Shown piece by piece: positions 1 through 7,158 of a DNA stretch of 64,000 nucleotides. Source of the DNA: Collinsella sp. An307 (GTDB lineage: Bacteria; Actinomycetota; Coriobacteriia; Coriobacteriales; Coriobacteriaceae); assembly GCF_002161805.1 (NCBI RefSeq), contig NZ_NFIP01000008.1:62001-126000 (forward strand). Direction: 5' to 3'. Under the pieces are notes generated by a model, which saw only the letters and a list, made by a program, of their open reading frames with translations, did not search any database and had not been told where the DNA came from. Numbering within the stretch: position 1 is the stretch's first letter; each line of letters starts with the position of its first letter. Position numbers and translations under genes: made by a program.

Positions 1-1
1 C

Positions 2-1222
2 TGCGGCGACGCCGAGCTGGCGCAGGACGCGCTCTCGCTCGTCCATGCCAACAAGCTGGTGGATCTTGATGCGCGCTTGGCGCAGGCAGATCTTGTCGCT
101 CCGCTTGCCCGCGCCATCTCGGAGCTGCCGCGCGTTGTGGGCGATGCACGCGCGCTCGACGAGGTCGATGCGCTGCTCGCTGGCGCGGGCGTTTCTGTCT
201 CCGCAACGGCGGAGCTGCGGGAGCTTCTCCTCGAGCTCGAGCGCCGCGGTGCCAAGGCGGCTGCCGACCGCATTACCTTTGACTTCTCTATCACGAATTC
301 GTTTGACTATTACACGGGCCTTGTGCTCAAGGTATACGCTGGCGAGCTTTCCGACCCCGTGGGCTCGGGCGGGCGGTATGACGCCATCTTTACCGGGACG
401 TTTGCAGATAAGGACCAAGTTCCCGCCGCGGGCTTTGCCTTCTCGCTGGAGCGGCTTGCCGGAACCTGCCGGCTGCCAGAGCGGACCGGCCAGGTTGCCG
501 TTGAGGGTGCGGTTACCCGTGAGGCTGCGGCGCCCCTGCGCATCGCGGTTCCCAAGGGATCGCTTTTTGCTGGAACGCTCGAGGTGCTCGAGGCGGCGGG
601 ACTCGCGGTGGACGAGCTGCGCGAGCCCGGTCGTCGCCTGATTGTCGCCGGGCGCGACCTTGTGGGCGCGGGCACAGAAGATGCCGAGACGGACATCGGC
701 GATGTCGAGTTCATCATCGTGCGCGCTACCGACGCGCCGGCGTTTGTGGCTTGTGGCGGCGCCGATTGCGGTTTTTGCGGGCGTGACTCGCTCATCGAGG
801 CAGACCTCGACCTGCTCGAGCTTGTTGACATGGGCTACGGCGCCTGCCGCTTCATCGAGGCGGAGCCGGCCGGCAGCGCCGGCGCGGCGGAGCGCGCCTA
901 TGCGCGGCGCGGCAGCCTGCGCGTGGCAACCAAGTATCCGCGCATTGCCCGCAGCTGGTACGAGAGCCGTGGCATCACGGCGGACATCGTGGCGCTTCAC
1001 GGCAACATCGAGCTCGGCCCTATCGTCGGCCTCTCCGACCGCATCGTCGATATCACTGCAACGGGAACGACCCTGCGCGAGAACGACCTCGTCATCACCG
1101 GGGAGATTATGACCTGCACGGCGCGCTTTTTTGCCAACCCCGGCCGCGCGCGTATCGATCCGCGCGTTCGCGCACTCGGCAGGCGTCTGACGCGTGTCGC
1201 CGCGTCGGGCGGGGTACAATAG
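2..1222 (+). CDS. hisZG: HisZ-HisG fusion: ATP phosphoribosyltransferase regulatory + catalytic parts (5' end cut off)
   Basis: The frame is open through the left edge, so the N-terminus is missing. The first visible part is the C-terminal half of a class II HisRS-like domain, the regulator HisZ, with the motifs FDYYTGL and GGRYD. After a linker of about 30 residues, a short-form HisG starts at LRIAVPKGSL (about nt 535). It carries a GGADCGFCGRD loop, VATKYPRIARSW and the PRPP-binding motif DITATGTTLREN. HisG makes the first step of histidine synthesis, ATP plus PRPP to phosphoribosyl-ATP. Short-form HisG needs HisZ, normally a separate subunit; here one reading frame carries both with no frameshift. 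No other his gene follows, so it would end its operon or stand alone. Confidence 0.9.
   Translation, partial: CGDAELAQDALSLVHANKLVDLDARLAQADLVAPLARAISELPRVVGDARALDEVDALLAGAGVSVSATAELRELLLELERRGAKAAADRITFDFSITNSFDYYTGLVLKVYAGELSDPVGSGGRYDAIFTGTFADKDQVPAAGFAFSLERLAGTCRLPERTGQVAVEGAVTREAAAPLRIAVPKGSLFAGTLEVLEAAGLAVDELREPGRRLIVAGRDLVGAGTEDAETDIGDVEFIIVRATDAPAFVACGGADCGFCGRDSLIEADLDLLELVDMGYGACRFIEAEPAGSAGAAERAYARRGSLRVATKYPRIARSWYESRGITADIVALHGNIELGPIVGLSDRIVDITATGTTLRENDLVITGEIMTCTARFFANPGRARIDPRVRALGRRLTRVAASGGVQ
1215..1220 (+). promoter_or_regulatory. Possible -10 element for the HPr gene
   Basis: TACAAT lies over the hisG stop codon, 48 nt before the HPr start. No good -35 hexamer is seen. 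Many genes in this window have a similar G-rich stretch followed by TANNNT shortly before the start, which supports it weakly. Confidence 0.3.
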
Positions 1223-1267
1223 GCGGGCGAGTTCCTGTTGCCGTTGATCCCGAGACGGGGGTTGCCC

Positions 1268-1525
1268 ATGATTACCTTTACGCACGTCATCGCCGGTGCG
1301 CAGGGGTTGCATGCGCGCCCTGTTGCCGAGATTGCGCGCCGCGCCCTTGATTGCGAGAGCCTCGTGACTATCTCGGTGCGTGACCGCTCGACGGACGCTA
1401 AGGACATGGTTGGTCTCATGGGTCTCGATGCGCGTTGTGGCGAGGCGGTCGAGGTGACGGTCGCAGGTGCCGACGAGGAGTCCGCGGCGGCAACTATGCA
1501 GGCCGTCTGCAAGGAGTTTCTGTAG
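1268..1525 (+). CDS. ptsH: HPr phosphocarrier protein of the PTS, with Asp at position 46
   Basis: 85 residues, the usual HPr length. The motif GLHARPVAEIA places the phosphorylated His exactly at residue 15 when the ATG at 1268 is used; this decides the start over the upstream TTG at 1238. HPr accepts phosphate from Enzyme I and passes it to EIIA proteins during sugar uptake. The regulatory site usually reads AKS with Ser46; here it reads AKD, so position 46 is Asp. In Bacillota, Ser46 is phosphorylated by HPr kinase, and Asp there is used in the laboratory as a phospho-mimic. The gene stands alone, without ptsI next to it, 46 nt after hisG. Confidence 0.92.
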   Translation: MITFTHVIAGAQGLHARPVAEIARRALDCESLVTISVRDRSTDAKDMVGLMGLDARCGEAVEVTVAGADEESAAATMQAVCKEFL

Positions 1526-1551
1526 CCTCATTACGCTTTACATACGCATGC

Positions 1552-1599
1552 TTGACGGCTGCATGTGGCTTAGATAGTCTGTAATCGGACTAAATAGTC
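1552..1599 (+). promoter_or_regulatory. Possible promoter and small palindrome before the yitT-like gene
   Basis: TTGACG at 1552-1557 is followed after 17 nt by TAGTCT at 1575-1580, a weak -10. Just downstream, GACTA-AA-TAGTC (1588-1599) is a palindrome with a second TAGTC copy nearby, which could be an operator. Confidence 0.3.
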
Positions 1600-1624
1600 A
1601 AGCAATCTCAGGAGGATTGATACC

Positions 1625-2320
1625 ATGACCGCGGCTCATACCACCCGGCCGCTCGTTTTGCTTGCCGATGCGCTGCGCCGTGTCACGCAGCCTCGCAACA
1701 TCCGTCGCGTGGCGTTCATCGCGCTCGGTACCGCCATTCTTACTTTTGGCATCCACAACATCCACCAGGTAACAGGCATTACCGAGGGCGGCATCATCGG
1801 TGGCATGCTCCTCATCAACCACTGGTTTGGCATTCCCTCCTCTGCCGCGACGTTTGTGCTCGATGCTGTCTGCTACGTACTTGCCCTGCGCTACCTCGGC
1901 TGGCGCTTTTTGGTATGGTCTGGCGTCGCTACGTCGTTTACCTCGCTGTTCTATGCGCTGTGGGACGCCCTGCCGCATCTTTTGCCCGACCTCTCCGCTC
2001 ATCCGCTCGTGGCGGCGCTCGCCGGTGGATGCTTTGTGGGTATCGGCTGCGGTCTTATCGTGCGCCAGGGAGGGTCGTCGGGCGGTGACGATGCGTTTGC
2101 GCTCGTAATCTCGCGCGTCACAGGGTTGCGCCTCTCCAAGTGCTACCTTGCGACGGACCTCTCGGTGCTTGCACTGTCGCTCAGCTATATTCCGGTGCTC
2201 AAAATCGCCTGCTCACTGGTGACGGTGACCCTATCGTCGTTCCTTATCGACTGGGTGGTTGGTTTTGGCCGGCGCTCGGCGGAGGATGGCGCGCCGGAGC
2301 CTTCTGGGCGCACCGCGTAA
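1625..2320 (+). CDS. YitT family membrane protein, short form
   Basis: 231 residues with about five or six hydrophobic segments starting near residue 28. The Gly-rich signature around TEGGIIGGMLLINHWFGIP and the GGSSGGDD loop are typical of the YitT/DUF161 membrane domain. Most YitT proteins carry a C-terminal DUF2179 cytosolic domain; this one stops after the membrane part and a short polar tail, so it is the short form. The substrate of the family is not established; a transport role is inferred from topology only. The start is an ATG preceded by AGGAGGATTGATACC. It is read in the same direction as manA, 45 nt downstream. Confidence 0.8.
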   Translation: MTAAHTTRPLVLLADALRRVTQPRNIRRVAFIALGTAILTFGIHNIHQVTGITEGGIIGGMLLINHWFGIPSSAATFVLDAVCYVLALRYLGWRFLVWSGVATSFTSLFYALWDALPHLLPDLSAHPLVAALAGGCFVGIGCGLIVRQGGSSGGDDAFALVISRVTGLRLSKCYLATDLSVLALSLSYIPVLKIACSLVTVTLSSFLIDWVVGFGRRSAEDGAPEPSGRTA

Positions 2321-2326
2321 AACGGG

Positions 2327-2332
2327 TATACT
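2327..2332 (+). promoter_or_regulatory. Possible -10 element for manA
   Basis: TATACT in the context GGGTATACTGG, 34 nt before the manA ATG. The -35 region is not recognisable, so this rests on the -10 alone. Confidence 0.35.
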
Positions 2333-2365
2333 GGCCCGGGATTGTCTCAACTGCGGAGGATTGCT

Positions 2366-3295
2366 ATGGATTCCATCATCACGCTCGACCCCGTATTCAA
2401 GCCCATGCTTTGGGGTGGCCGCAAACTCGAGACGGAATTTGGGTTTGAGATTCCCGACGGCCGCATAGGGGAGTGCTGGTCCATCTCCGCGCATCCCAAC
2501 GGCGACTGCACTGTTTCGAGTGGCGCCTACGCAGGGCACGCGCTGTCTTGGCTGTGGGAGCATCATCGCGAGCTCTTTGGCAATGCCAAGGGCGACCGCT
2601 TCCCGCTGCTCATCAAGATCATCGACGCTGACGACGACCTCTCCATCCAGGTACACCCCGACGATTCTTATGCCGCGGTGAACGAGGACGGCTCGCTTGG
2701 CAAGAAGGAGTGCTGGTACGTGCTCTCCGCCGAGCCCAATACCAAGATCGTGATTGGGCAGAACGCGCGCTCCCGCGAAGAGTTTGCCCAGATGGTTGCC
2801 GAGCAGCGTTGGGACGAACTGGTAAACAGGATTCCCGTGCACACGGGAGATTTCTTCCAGATCGACGCGGGCACCGTGCACGCGATTCTGGGCGGCACGG
2901 TGATTCTCGAGGTGCAGCAGTCCTCGGACATCACCTACCGCGTGTACGACTTCGACCGCAAACAGGCAGACGGAACGCTCCGGGAGCTGCATCTCGACCG
3001 CGCGCTCGACGTCATTGACTACGATGCCCCCACCCCCGCATCCGGCGAGATTCCGCCGGCGGAAGGCCCCGTGCAGGTGCTCGAGCAAAACGACCGCTAC
3101 ACGGTGGAGCGCGTTGAGGTTGCGGGCGAGCTTGCTGTGCCGACCCAGCACCCCTTCACCTGCGTGACGGTGACCAAGGGCGAGGGCACGGTTTGCGATC
3201 TGCCGGTGCATCGCGGCTCCAGCCTGCTTGCGCTGGCAGCCTGCGAGGAACTCGAGTTCAAGGGTGACATGGAAGTCGTCTTGGCGTACTGCTAA
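2366..3295 (+). CDS. manA: Mannose-6-phosphate isomerase, class I
   Basis: 309 residues. The cupin-type metal site is visible: SIQVHPDD supplies Gln and His, GKKECWYVL supplies Glu, and DAGTVHAILGG supplies the last His. The enzyme interconverts mannose 6-phosphate and fructose 6-phosphate, joining mannose use and glycolysis. The ATG at 2366 is chosen because GGAGGA ends 5 nt upstream; an earlier in-frame TTG at 2342 lacks such a site. The length matches the short Bacillus-like type I enzymes of about 310-320 residues. It is followed by a 475 nt non-coding stretch holding an inverted-repeat element. Confidence 0.93.
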   Translation: MDSIITLDPVFKPMLWGGRKLETEFGFEIPDGRIGECWSISAHPNGDCTVSSGAYAGHALSWLWEHHRELFGNAKGDRFPLLIKIIDADDDLSIQVHPDDSYAAVNEDGSLGKKECWYVLSAEPNTKIVIGQNARSREEFAQMVAEQRWDELVNRIPVHTGDFFQIDAGTVHAILGGTVILEVQQSSDITYRVYDFDRKQADGTLRELHLDRALDVIDYDAPTPASGEIPPAEGPVQVLEQNDRYTVERVEVAGELAVPTQHPFTCVTVTKGEGTVCDLPVHRGSSLLALAACEELEFKGDMEVVLAYC

Positions 3296-3342
3296 AGCAC
3301 ATTTGGCTAGAGGAGCTTCTTCCGCTATTGGTGATTACGAGC

Positions 3343-3539
3343 TTGGTCAAATTGGGCCATGAGGGGGCATTTTAATCTTTCGTTGGAGCGTTCTGAAATC
3401 AGCAACGAAGGCTGACAGGGGCGTGAGGCCACGGATAGGGGCGTTTATCATAGGCATCTCTGGCGGTCGTGAGCAAGAGGCGCCATTCTCGTGCTACGGT
3501 CGTGAAAGAAAATGCCCTCTCGTGGCCCAATTTGACCAA
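3343..3539. repeat. Long inverted-repeat element, type A copy 1
   Basis: A left arm of 31 nt (3343-3373, starting TTGGTCAAATTGGGCCA) is matched by its inverted copy at 3509-3539, 29 of 31 positions, with 135 nt between. Weaker similarity to copy 2 (37669-37855) extends about 20 nt beyond each arm. It contains no credible reading frame. It could be a non-autonomous mobile element (MITE-like) or a structured RNA. It sits downstream of manA and upstream of feoA. Confidence 0.8.
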
Positions 3540-3640
3540 ACTGGGATTTAGTAACGGAAGTCACGCCAAATGAGTGGGCGGGGCGTGGCCAATCCCCGTT
3601 CTAAAGCCAAGCGGATTGTCTTTCGCAAACTTTTGTTTCC

Positions 3641-3649
3641 TTAGGCTAA
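3641..3649. promoter_or_regulatory. Candidate DtxR/IdeR-type metal box before feoA
   Basis: TTAGGCTAA is identical to the core of the DtxR/IdeR operator (TTAG-S-CTAA) known from Actinomycetota iron regulons. The outer flanks of the full 19-bp operator are not well matched. Its place about 120 nt before the ferrous-iron uptake genes fits iron control. Confidence 0.45.
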
Positions 3650-3770
3650 TTTGCTCTTCACAATACAGCTTTCTCGTGATAGTTTACGTAGGTGAACAAA
3701 TGCAGGGGCCGCGCAGGCGGCCCTTGCGGTTCTGGCATGTTCGCTGCGGTGATACGAGGAGGTGGTCTTT

Positions 3771-4010
3771 GTGGCGGAAGGTCCCACGATGCCGGCGATG
3801 CCGCTGTCGATGGTCCATGCCGGCGACACGGTCACGGTCAAACGTGTGCGCGGCAACGAAGACATGAAGCGTCATCTGGGCAACCTCGGCTTTGTCGACG
3901 GCTCTCGCGTGCATGTGATCTCGTCAAGCGGGGGAAACATCATCGTGACCGTCAAGGGCGCCCGACTTGGGCTCGATGCGCGTGTGGCGCAGCATGTCAT
4001 GACCGTATAG
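3771..4010 (+). CDS. feoA: FeoA family protein (first copy)
   Basis: 79 residues, an SH3-like FeoA fold: MPLSMVHAGDTVTVKRV opens it, MKRHLGNLGFVDGSRVHVI is the conserved centre, and GARLGLDARVAQHVMTV closes it. FeoA is a small cytosolic partner of the ferrous iron transporter FeoB. I use the GTG at 3771 because GAGGAGG ends 8 nt before it; a GTG at 3762 lies inside that ribosome site. It heads the feoA-feoA-feoB run, with 60 nt to the second feoA. Two separate FeoA proteins before FeoB are common in anaerobes. Confidence 0.85.
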   Translation: MAEGPTMPAMPLSMVHAGDTVTVKRVRGNEDMKRHLGNLGFVDGSRVHVISSSGGNIIVTVKGARLGLDARVAQHVMTV

Positions 4011-4070
4011 AGCGCGATGCAGATGACAGGGTCGTGCGTTGCGTCAGGCTATCAAGAAAGGGGGAATCCA

Positions 4071-4292
4071 ATGAAGACGATGGGCGAGGTGGCGATCGGA
4101 GATAGCGCCACAATCGTGAAGCTCCACGGGGACGGTGCGCTGCGCCGCCACCTCATGGACCTGGGCCTCATCAAGGGCACGCAGTTCCGCGTGGTCAAGG
4201 TCGCGCCGCTCGGCGACCCGATCCAGATCAGCGTCCGCGGCTACGAGCTCTCCATCCGCAAGGAGGAGGCTGCGATCGTGGAGGTGCAGTAA
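4071..4292 (+). CDS. feoA: FeoA family protein (second copy)
   Basis: 73 residues, with the FeoA signature LRRHLMDLGLIKGTQFRVVK and a C-terminal SIRKEEAAIVEV strand. It differs clearly from the first copy, so it is a paralogue rather than a recent duplicate. It would act with FeoB at the inner face of the membrane. The ATG at 4071 follows AAAGGGGG. A short hairpin with a T tract begins inside its last codons, then a promoter-like region precedes feoB, so feoB may be transcribed partly on its own. Confidence 0.88.
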   Translation: MKTMGEVAIGDSATIVKLHGDGALRRHLMDLGLIKGTQFRVVKVAPLGDPIQISVRGYELSIRKEEAAIVEVQ

Positions 4293-4303
4293 CCTCTTTT
4301 TTT
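4281..4303 (+). terminator. Small hairpin with T tract at the end of feoA2
   Basis: GAGGT at 4281-4285 pairs with ACCTC at 4292-4296 across the stop codon and is followed by seven T. The stem is only 5 bp, so it may act as a partial terminator between feoA and feoB. Confidence 0.5.
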
Positions 4304-4312
4304 ACCGGTAGA

Positions 4313-4358
4313 GTTAGGCGAGTCTAACAAATGATACCGCACGAGAAGCATTTGTTAG
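4313..4358. promoter_or_regulatory. Inverted-repeat operator region before feoB
   Basis: Two overlapping inverted repeats are present: GTTAG-N6-CTAAC at 4313-4328, and CTAACAAATG (4324-4333) with its exact inverse CATTTGTTAG (4349-4358). A related half, GTTAGCCGAGGTAAA, follows. The shared GTTAG half-site suggests binding of a dimeric regulator, likely iron linked given the genes on both sides. Confidence 0.45.
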
Positions 4359-4439
4359 CCGAGGTAAATATCTTTCGCCCATATTCGGCGTCGCTTGACT
4401 CAGAACAACTTGCGTTTCAAAGCCAAGAAAGAAGGATAC

Positions 4440-6668
4440 ATGGCAGACACAGAGCTTCGCGTCGCATTGGCGGGAAACCCCAACTGCGGCAAGACGACCT
4501 TATTCAACCTCATCACCGGCCAGAACGGCTACGTGGGCAACTGGCCGGGCGTGACGGTGGAGAAGAAGCAGGCGCGTCTTACGAGCGATAAGAACGTCAT
4601 CGTGACAGACCTCCCCGGCATCTACTCGCTCTCGCCCTACAGCCCCGAGGAGCGCGTCAGCCGCGACTACCTCATGAGTGGTGAGCCCGACGTGGTGATT
4701 CAGCTGCTGGACGCCACCAACCTCGAGCGCAACCTTTACCTCGCACTGCAGGTCATCGAGTGCGGACTGCCGGTCGTAGTGGCACTCAACATGGCCGACC
4801 TGGTGGAGAAGAACGGCGACAGGATTGACACTGCCGCGCTCTCGCGCCGCCTCGGCTGCCCGGTCGTTATGGTTTCTGCCCTCAAGAACCAGGGCATCGA
4901 CAAACTCTTTGCCGAGGTGAAAAAGGCAGCCTCCCAGAAGGGCAAGGTGGCCGAGCATGCATTCGACTCCGCCATCGAAGACGTTCTCGAGAAGATCGAG
5001 GCGCTCCTGCCTGCATCGGTGCCGGCGGAGAAGCGCCGCTACTTTGCGGTCAAGCTCTTTGAGCGCGATGCGGACGCACAGAAGAACATCAACCTCACAA
5101 AGGACGCTGCGGCGAGCGTCGAGGCGCTCATCTCTCAGTGCGAAAGCGACTGCGACGACGACGCGGAATCCATCATCACCGGAGAGCGCTACGCTGTGAT
5201 TGCGCACATCATGGACGCCTGCGTGAAGAAGGCGCCGGCGCGCATGTCGACCTCCGAGAAGATCGACCGCATCGTTACGAACCGCATCCTGGGCCTTCCC
5301 ATCTTCATCCTCATCATGTGGGCGGTCTACAGCATTGCCACGAGCGCCGACGCATTCGGCACCGCGGGCACCGACTGGGTGAACGACAACCTCTTTGGTG
5401 AGGGCTTCGAGCTCTTTGGCATGGCGTTCCCGTCAATCCCCGGCGCTATCGAGGGCTGGCTCGTGTCGATCGGGGCGAGTGATCTTGTCCAGAGCCTCGT
5501 ACTCGACGGCGTCGTGGCGGGCGTGGGCGCGGTCCTCGGCTTTATCCCGCAGATGTTCGTGCTGTTCGTGTTGCTGTCGTTCCTCGAGGACTGCGGGTAC
5601 ATGGCGCGCGTGGCCTTTGTGATGGACCGCGTGTTTCGCCGCTTCGGCCTGTCGGGCAAGTCGTTCATCCCCATGCTCGTCGCCACGGGCTGCGGCGTGC
5701 CGGGCGTGCTCGCTACCAAGACCATCGAGAACGAGAAGGACCGCCGCATGACGGTCATGACCACCACGTTCATCCCCTGCGGCGCCAAGCTCCCCATCAT
5801 CGCGCTGCTCATGGGCGCCCTTGTGGGCGACGCGGAGGCCAGCTGGATCAGCCCGCTCTTCTACTTCCTGGGCGTCATCGCCGTTATCGTCTCGGGCATC
5901 ATGCTCAAGAAGACGAGGCTCTTTGCTGGGCGCCCCACGCCGTTTGTGATGGAGCTGCCGAGCTATCACTTCCCGTCCATTCGCTCGTGGGCGCTGCACG
6001 TGTGGGAGCGCGTCTCTGCCTACATCAAGAAGGCCTTCACGATTATCTTCGCCTCCACGGTCGTGGTGTGGTTCCTCACAAACTTTGGCGTGTTCGAGGG
6101 CGGCTTTGGGTTCCTTCCCGCTATGGAGGGCATCCCCGAGGAGTTCACCGACTACTCTGCGCTCGCTATGCTCGGTAGCGCCATCGCACCCATCTTTGCC
6201 CCGCTCGGCTTTGATTCGTGGCAGGCGACGGCCATGTCCATCACCGGACTTGTTGCCAAGGAGAACGTTGTTGCCACGGCAAGCTCGCTTCTGCACATCG
6301 CCGACGGCACCGAGACCGACCCGAACCTCTGGGCTGCCTTTGCCGGCATGTTCCCCACGGTAGGCGCTATTGCCGCGTTCGGTGCGTTCAACCTGCTGTG
6401 CGCGCCGTGCTTTGCCGCGATGGGCACCATCCGCGCCCAGATGAACTCGGCCAAGTGGACCGCGATTGCGATCGGCTACGAGTGCGGCTTCGCGTGGGTC
6501 GTGGGGTTGATGATCAACCAGTTCTACCTCGCGGCAACCGGTGTGTTCAGCTTCTGGACCATCGTGGCGGTGGCGTGCGCGGCCGCGATGCTCTTCCAGC
6601 TCTTCCGTCCCATGCCCCGCTACGCATGGACCGACGAGCACGATACCGCGGTGGCTGCCACCGCGTAG
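4440..6668 (+). CDS. feoB: Ferrous iron transport protein B
   Basis: 742 residues, normal length. The N-terminal GTPase domain shows G1 GNPNCGKTTLFN (about residues 12-23), the G3 motif DLPGIYSLSPYSPEE and G4 NMAD. The membrane half has two Gate repeats; the GYMARVAFVMDR and SFIPMLVATGCGVPG signatures are present, as is the later TTFIPCGAKLPI. FeoB moves Fe2+ into the cell with GTP hydrolysis. The ATG at 4440 follows AAGAAGGATAC; an upstream TTG at 4395 has no ribosome site. It is followed by the small Cys-rich gene at 6763, which commonly accompanies feoB. Confidence 0.97.
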   Translation: MADTELRVALAGNPNCGKTTLFNLITGQNGYVGNWPGVTVEKKQARLTSDKNVIVTDLPGIYSLSPYSPEERVSRDYLMSGEPDVVIQLLDATNLERNLYLALQVIECGLPVVVALNMADLVEKNGDRIDTAALSRRLGCPVVMVSALKNQGIDKLFAEVKKAASQKGKVAEHAFDSAIEDVLEKIEALLPASVPAEKRRYFAVKLFERDADAQKNINLTKDAAASVEALISQCESDCDDDAESIITGERYAVIAHIMDACVKKAPARMSTSEKIDRIVTNRILGLPIFILIMWAVYSIATSADAFGTAGTDWVNDNLFGEGFELFGMAFPSIPGAIEGWLVSIGASDLVQSLVLDGVVAGVGAVLGFIPQMFVLFVLLSFLEDCGYMARVAFVMDRVFRRFGLSGKSFIPMLVATGCGVPGVLATKTIENEKDRRMTVMTTTFIPCGAKLPIIALLMGALVGDAEASWISPLFYFLGVIAVIVSGIMLKKTRLFAGRPTPFVMELPSYHFPSIRSWALHVWERVSAYIKKAFTIIFASTVVVWFLTNFGVFEGGFGFLPAMEGIPEEFTDYSALAMLGSAIAPIFAPLGFDSWQATAMSITGLVAKENVVATASSLLHIADGTETDPNLWAAFAGMFPTVGAIAAFGAFNLLCAPCFAAMGTIRAQMNSAKWTAIAIGYECGFAWVVGLMINQFYLAATGVFSFWTIVAVACAAAMLFQLFRPMPRYAWTDEHDTAVAATA

Positions 6669-6681
6669 CGTTCGTTTTGCA

Positions 6682-6708
6682 CGGAGCGTGTGCATTCAGC
6701 ACGCTCCG
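6682..6708 (+). terminator. GC-rich hairpin after feoB
   Basis: CGGAGCGTG at 6682-6690 pairs perfectly with CACGCTCCG at 6700-6708. There is no T tract, so it may be an intrinsic terminator of weak type or an mRNA-stabilising hairpin. Confidence 0.4.
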
Positions 6709-6762
6709 CGCGAACTGCACACAAAGCGGGTAGAGTAGGTAGCAGCAAACTTAGGAGGAGCC

Positions 6763-6969
6763 ATGTCCCCAGCCGATATCGTCATTCTCGCGCTCATCAC
6801 CGTGGCGTTCGTGGCTGTCTGCGTGCGCATTCGTCGCCGCGGCACGTGTGCGGATTGCGCGGAGGGCGGCACGTGCACAGGGCATTGCTCCTCTGCTCAG
6901 AAGAAGAGCTGCCCCGCCTGCAAGGGCGTGGATGCAGTTACCGCGGAGCTCGGCCGCGGCGTTAGGTGA
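6763..6969 (+). CDS. FeoB-associated Cys-rich membrane protein
   Basis: 68 residues. One membrane helix at about residues 5-22 is followed by a basic RIRRRG stretch and a tail holding six cysteines in the patterns CADC, CTGHC and CPAC. This matches the small Cys-rich membrane proteins found next to feoB in anaerobes; their role is not settled, with an accessory or FeoC-like function proposed. The ATG at 6763 follows CTTAGGAGGAGCC. It lies 94 nt after feoB on the same strand. Confidence 0.8.
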   Translation: MSPADIVILALITVAFVAVCVRIRRRGTCADCAEGGTCTGHCSSAQKKSCPACKGVDAVTAELGRGVR

Positions 6970-7053
6970 CCCCGATCGACCAAAGGGGCTAAGCCACGCA
7001 GGCCGTTCGGTCATGCAAGTTGCGCGTATCAGATGGGCCATGGTTCTTTTGCG

Positions 7054-7092
7054 AGGACCGTGGTCCTTTTTCATGAGAAACTTCACGGTAAC
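7054..7092. promoter_or_regulatory. Palindrome and candidate GlnR-type box before glnA
   Basis: AGGACC-GT-GGTCCT (7054-7067) is a perfect palindrome. Ten nt further, GAAAC-N6-GTAAC (7077-7092) has the spacing and half-sites reported for actinobacterial GlnR boxes (GTNAC and GAAAC units alternating with 6-nt gaps). A GlnR-like gene lies just after glnA, so nitrogen control is plausible but unproven. Confidence 0.35.
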
Positions 7093-7158
7093 AAACGTGT
7101 GAGAGAGTAAGTCAATCTGCGTTATGCCGGGGATCCGGCTGCGGGCGAAAGGATATCC

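Noticed and set aside
3343-3539. Type A elements as ordinary intrinsic terminators
   Set aside because: The arms are over 125 nt apart, lack a T tract, and genes on both sides have their own hairpins in several cases.
5433-6695. Open frame of 420 codons antisense to feoB
   Set aside because: Its Arg/His/Glu-rich composition is that of reversed membrane-protein codons; feoB itself is complete.
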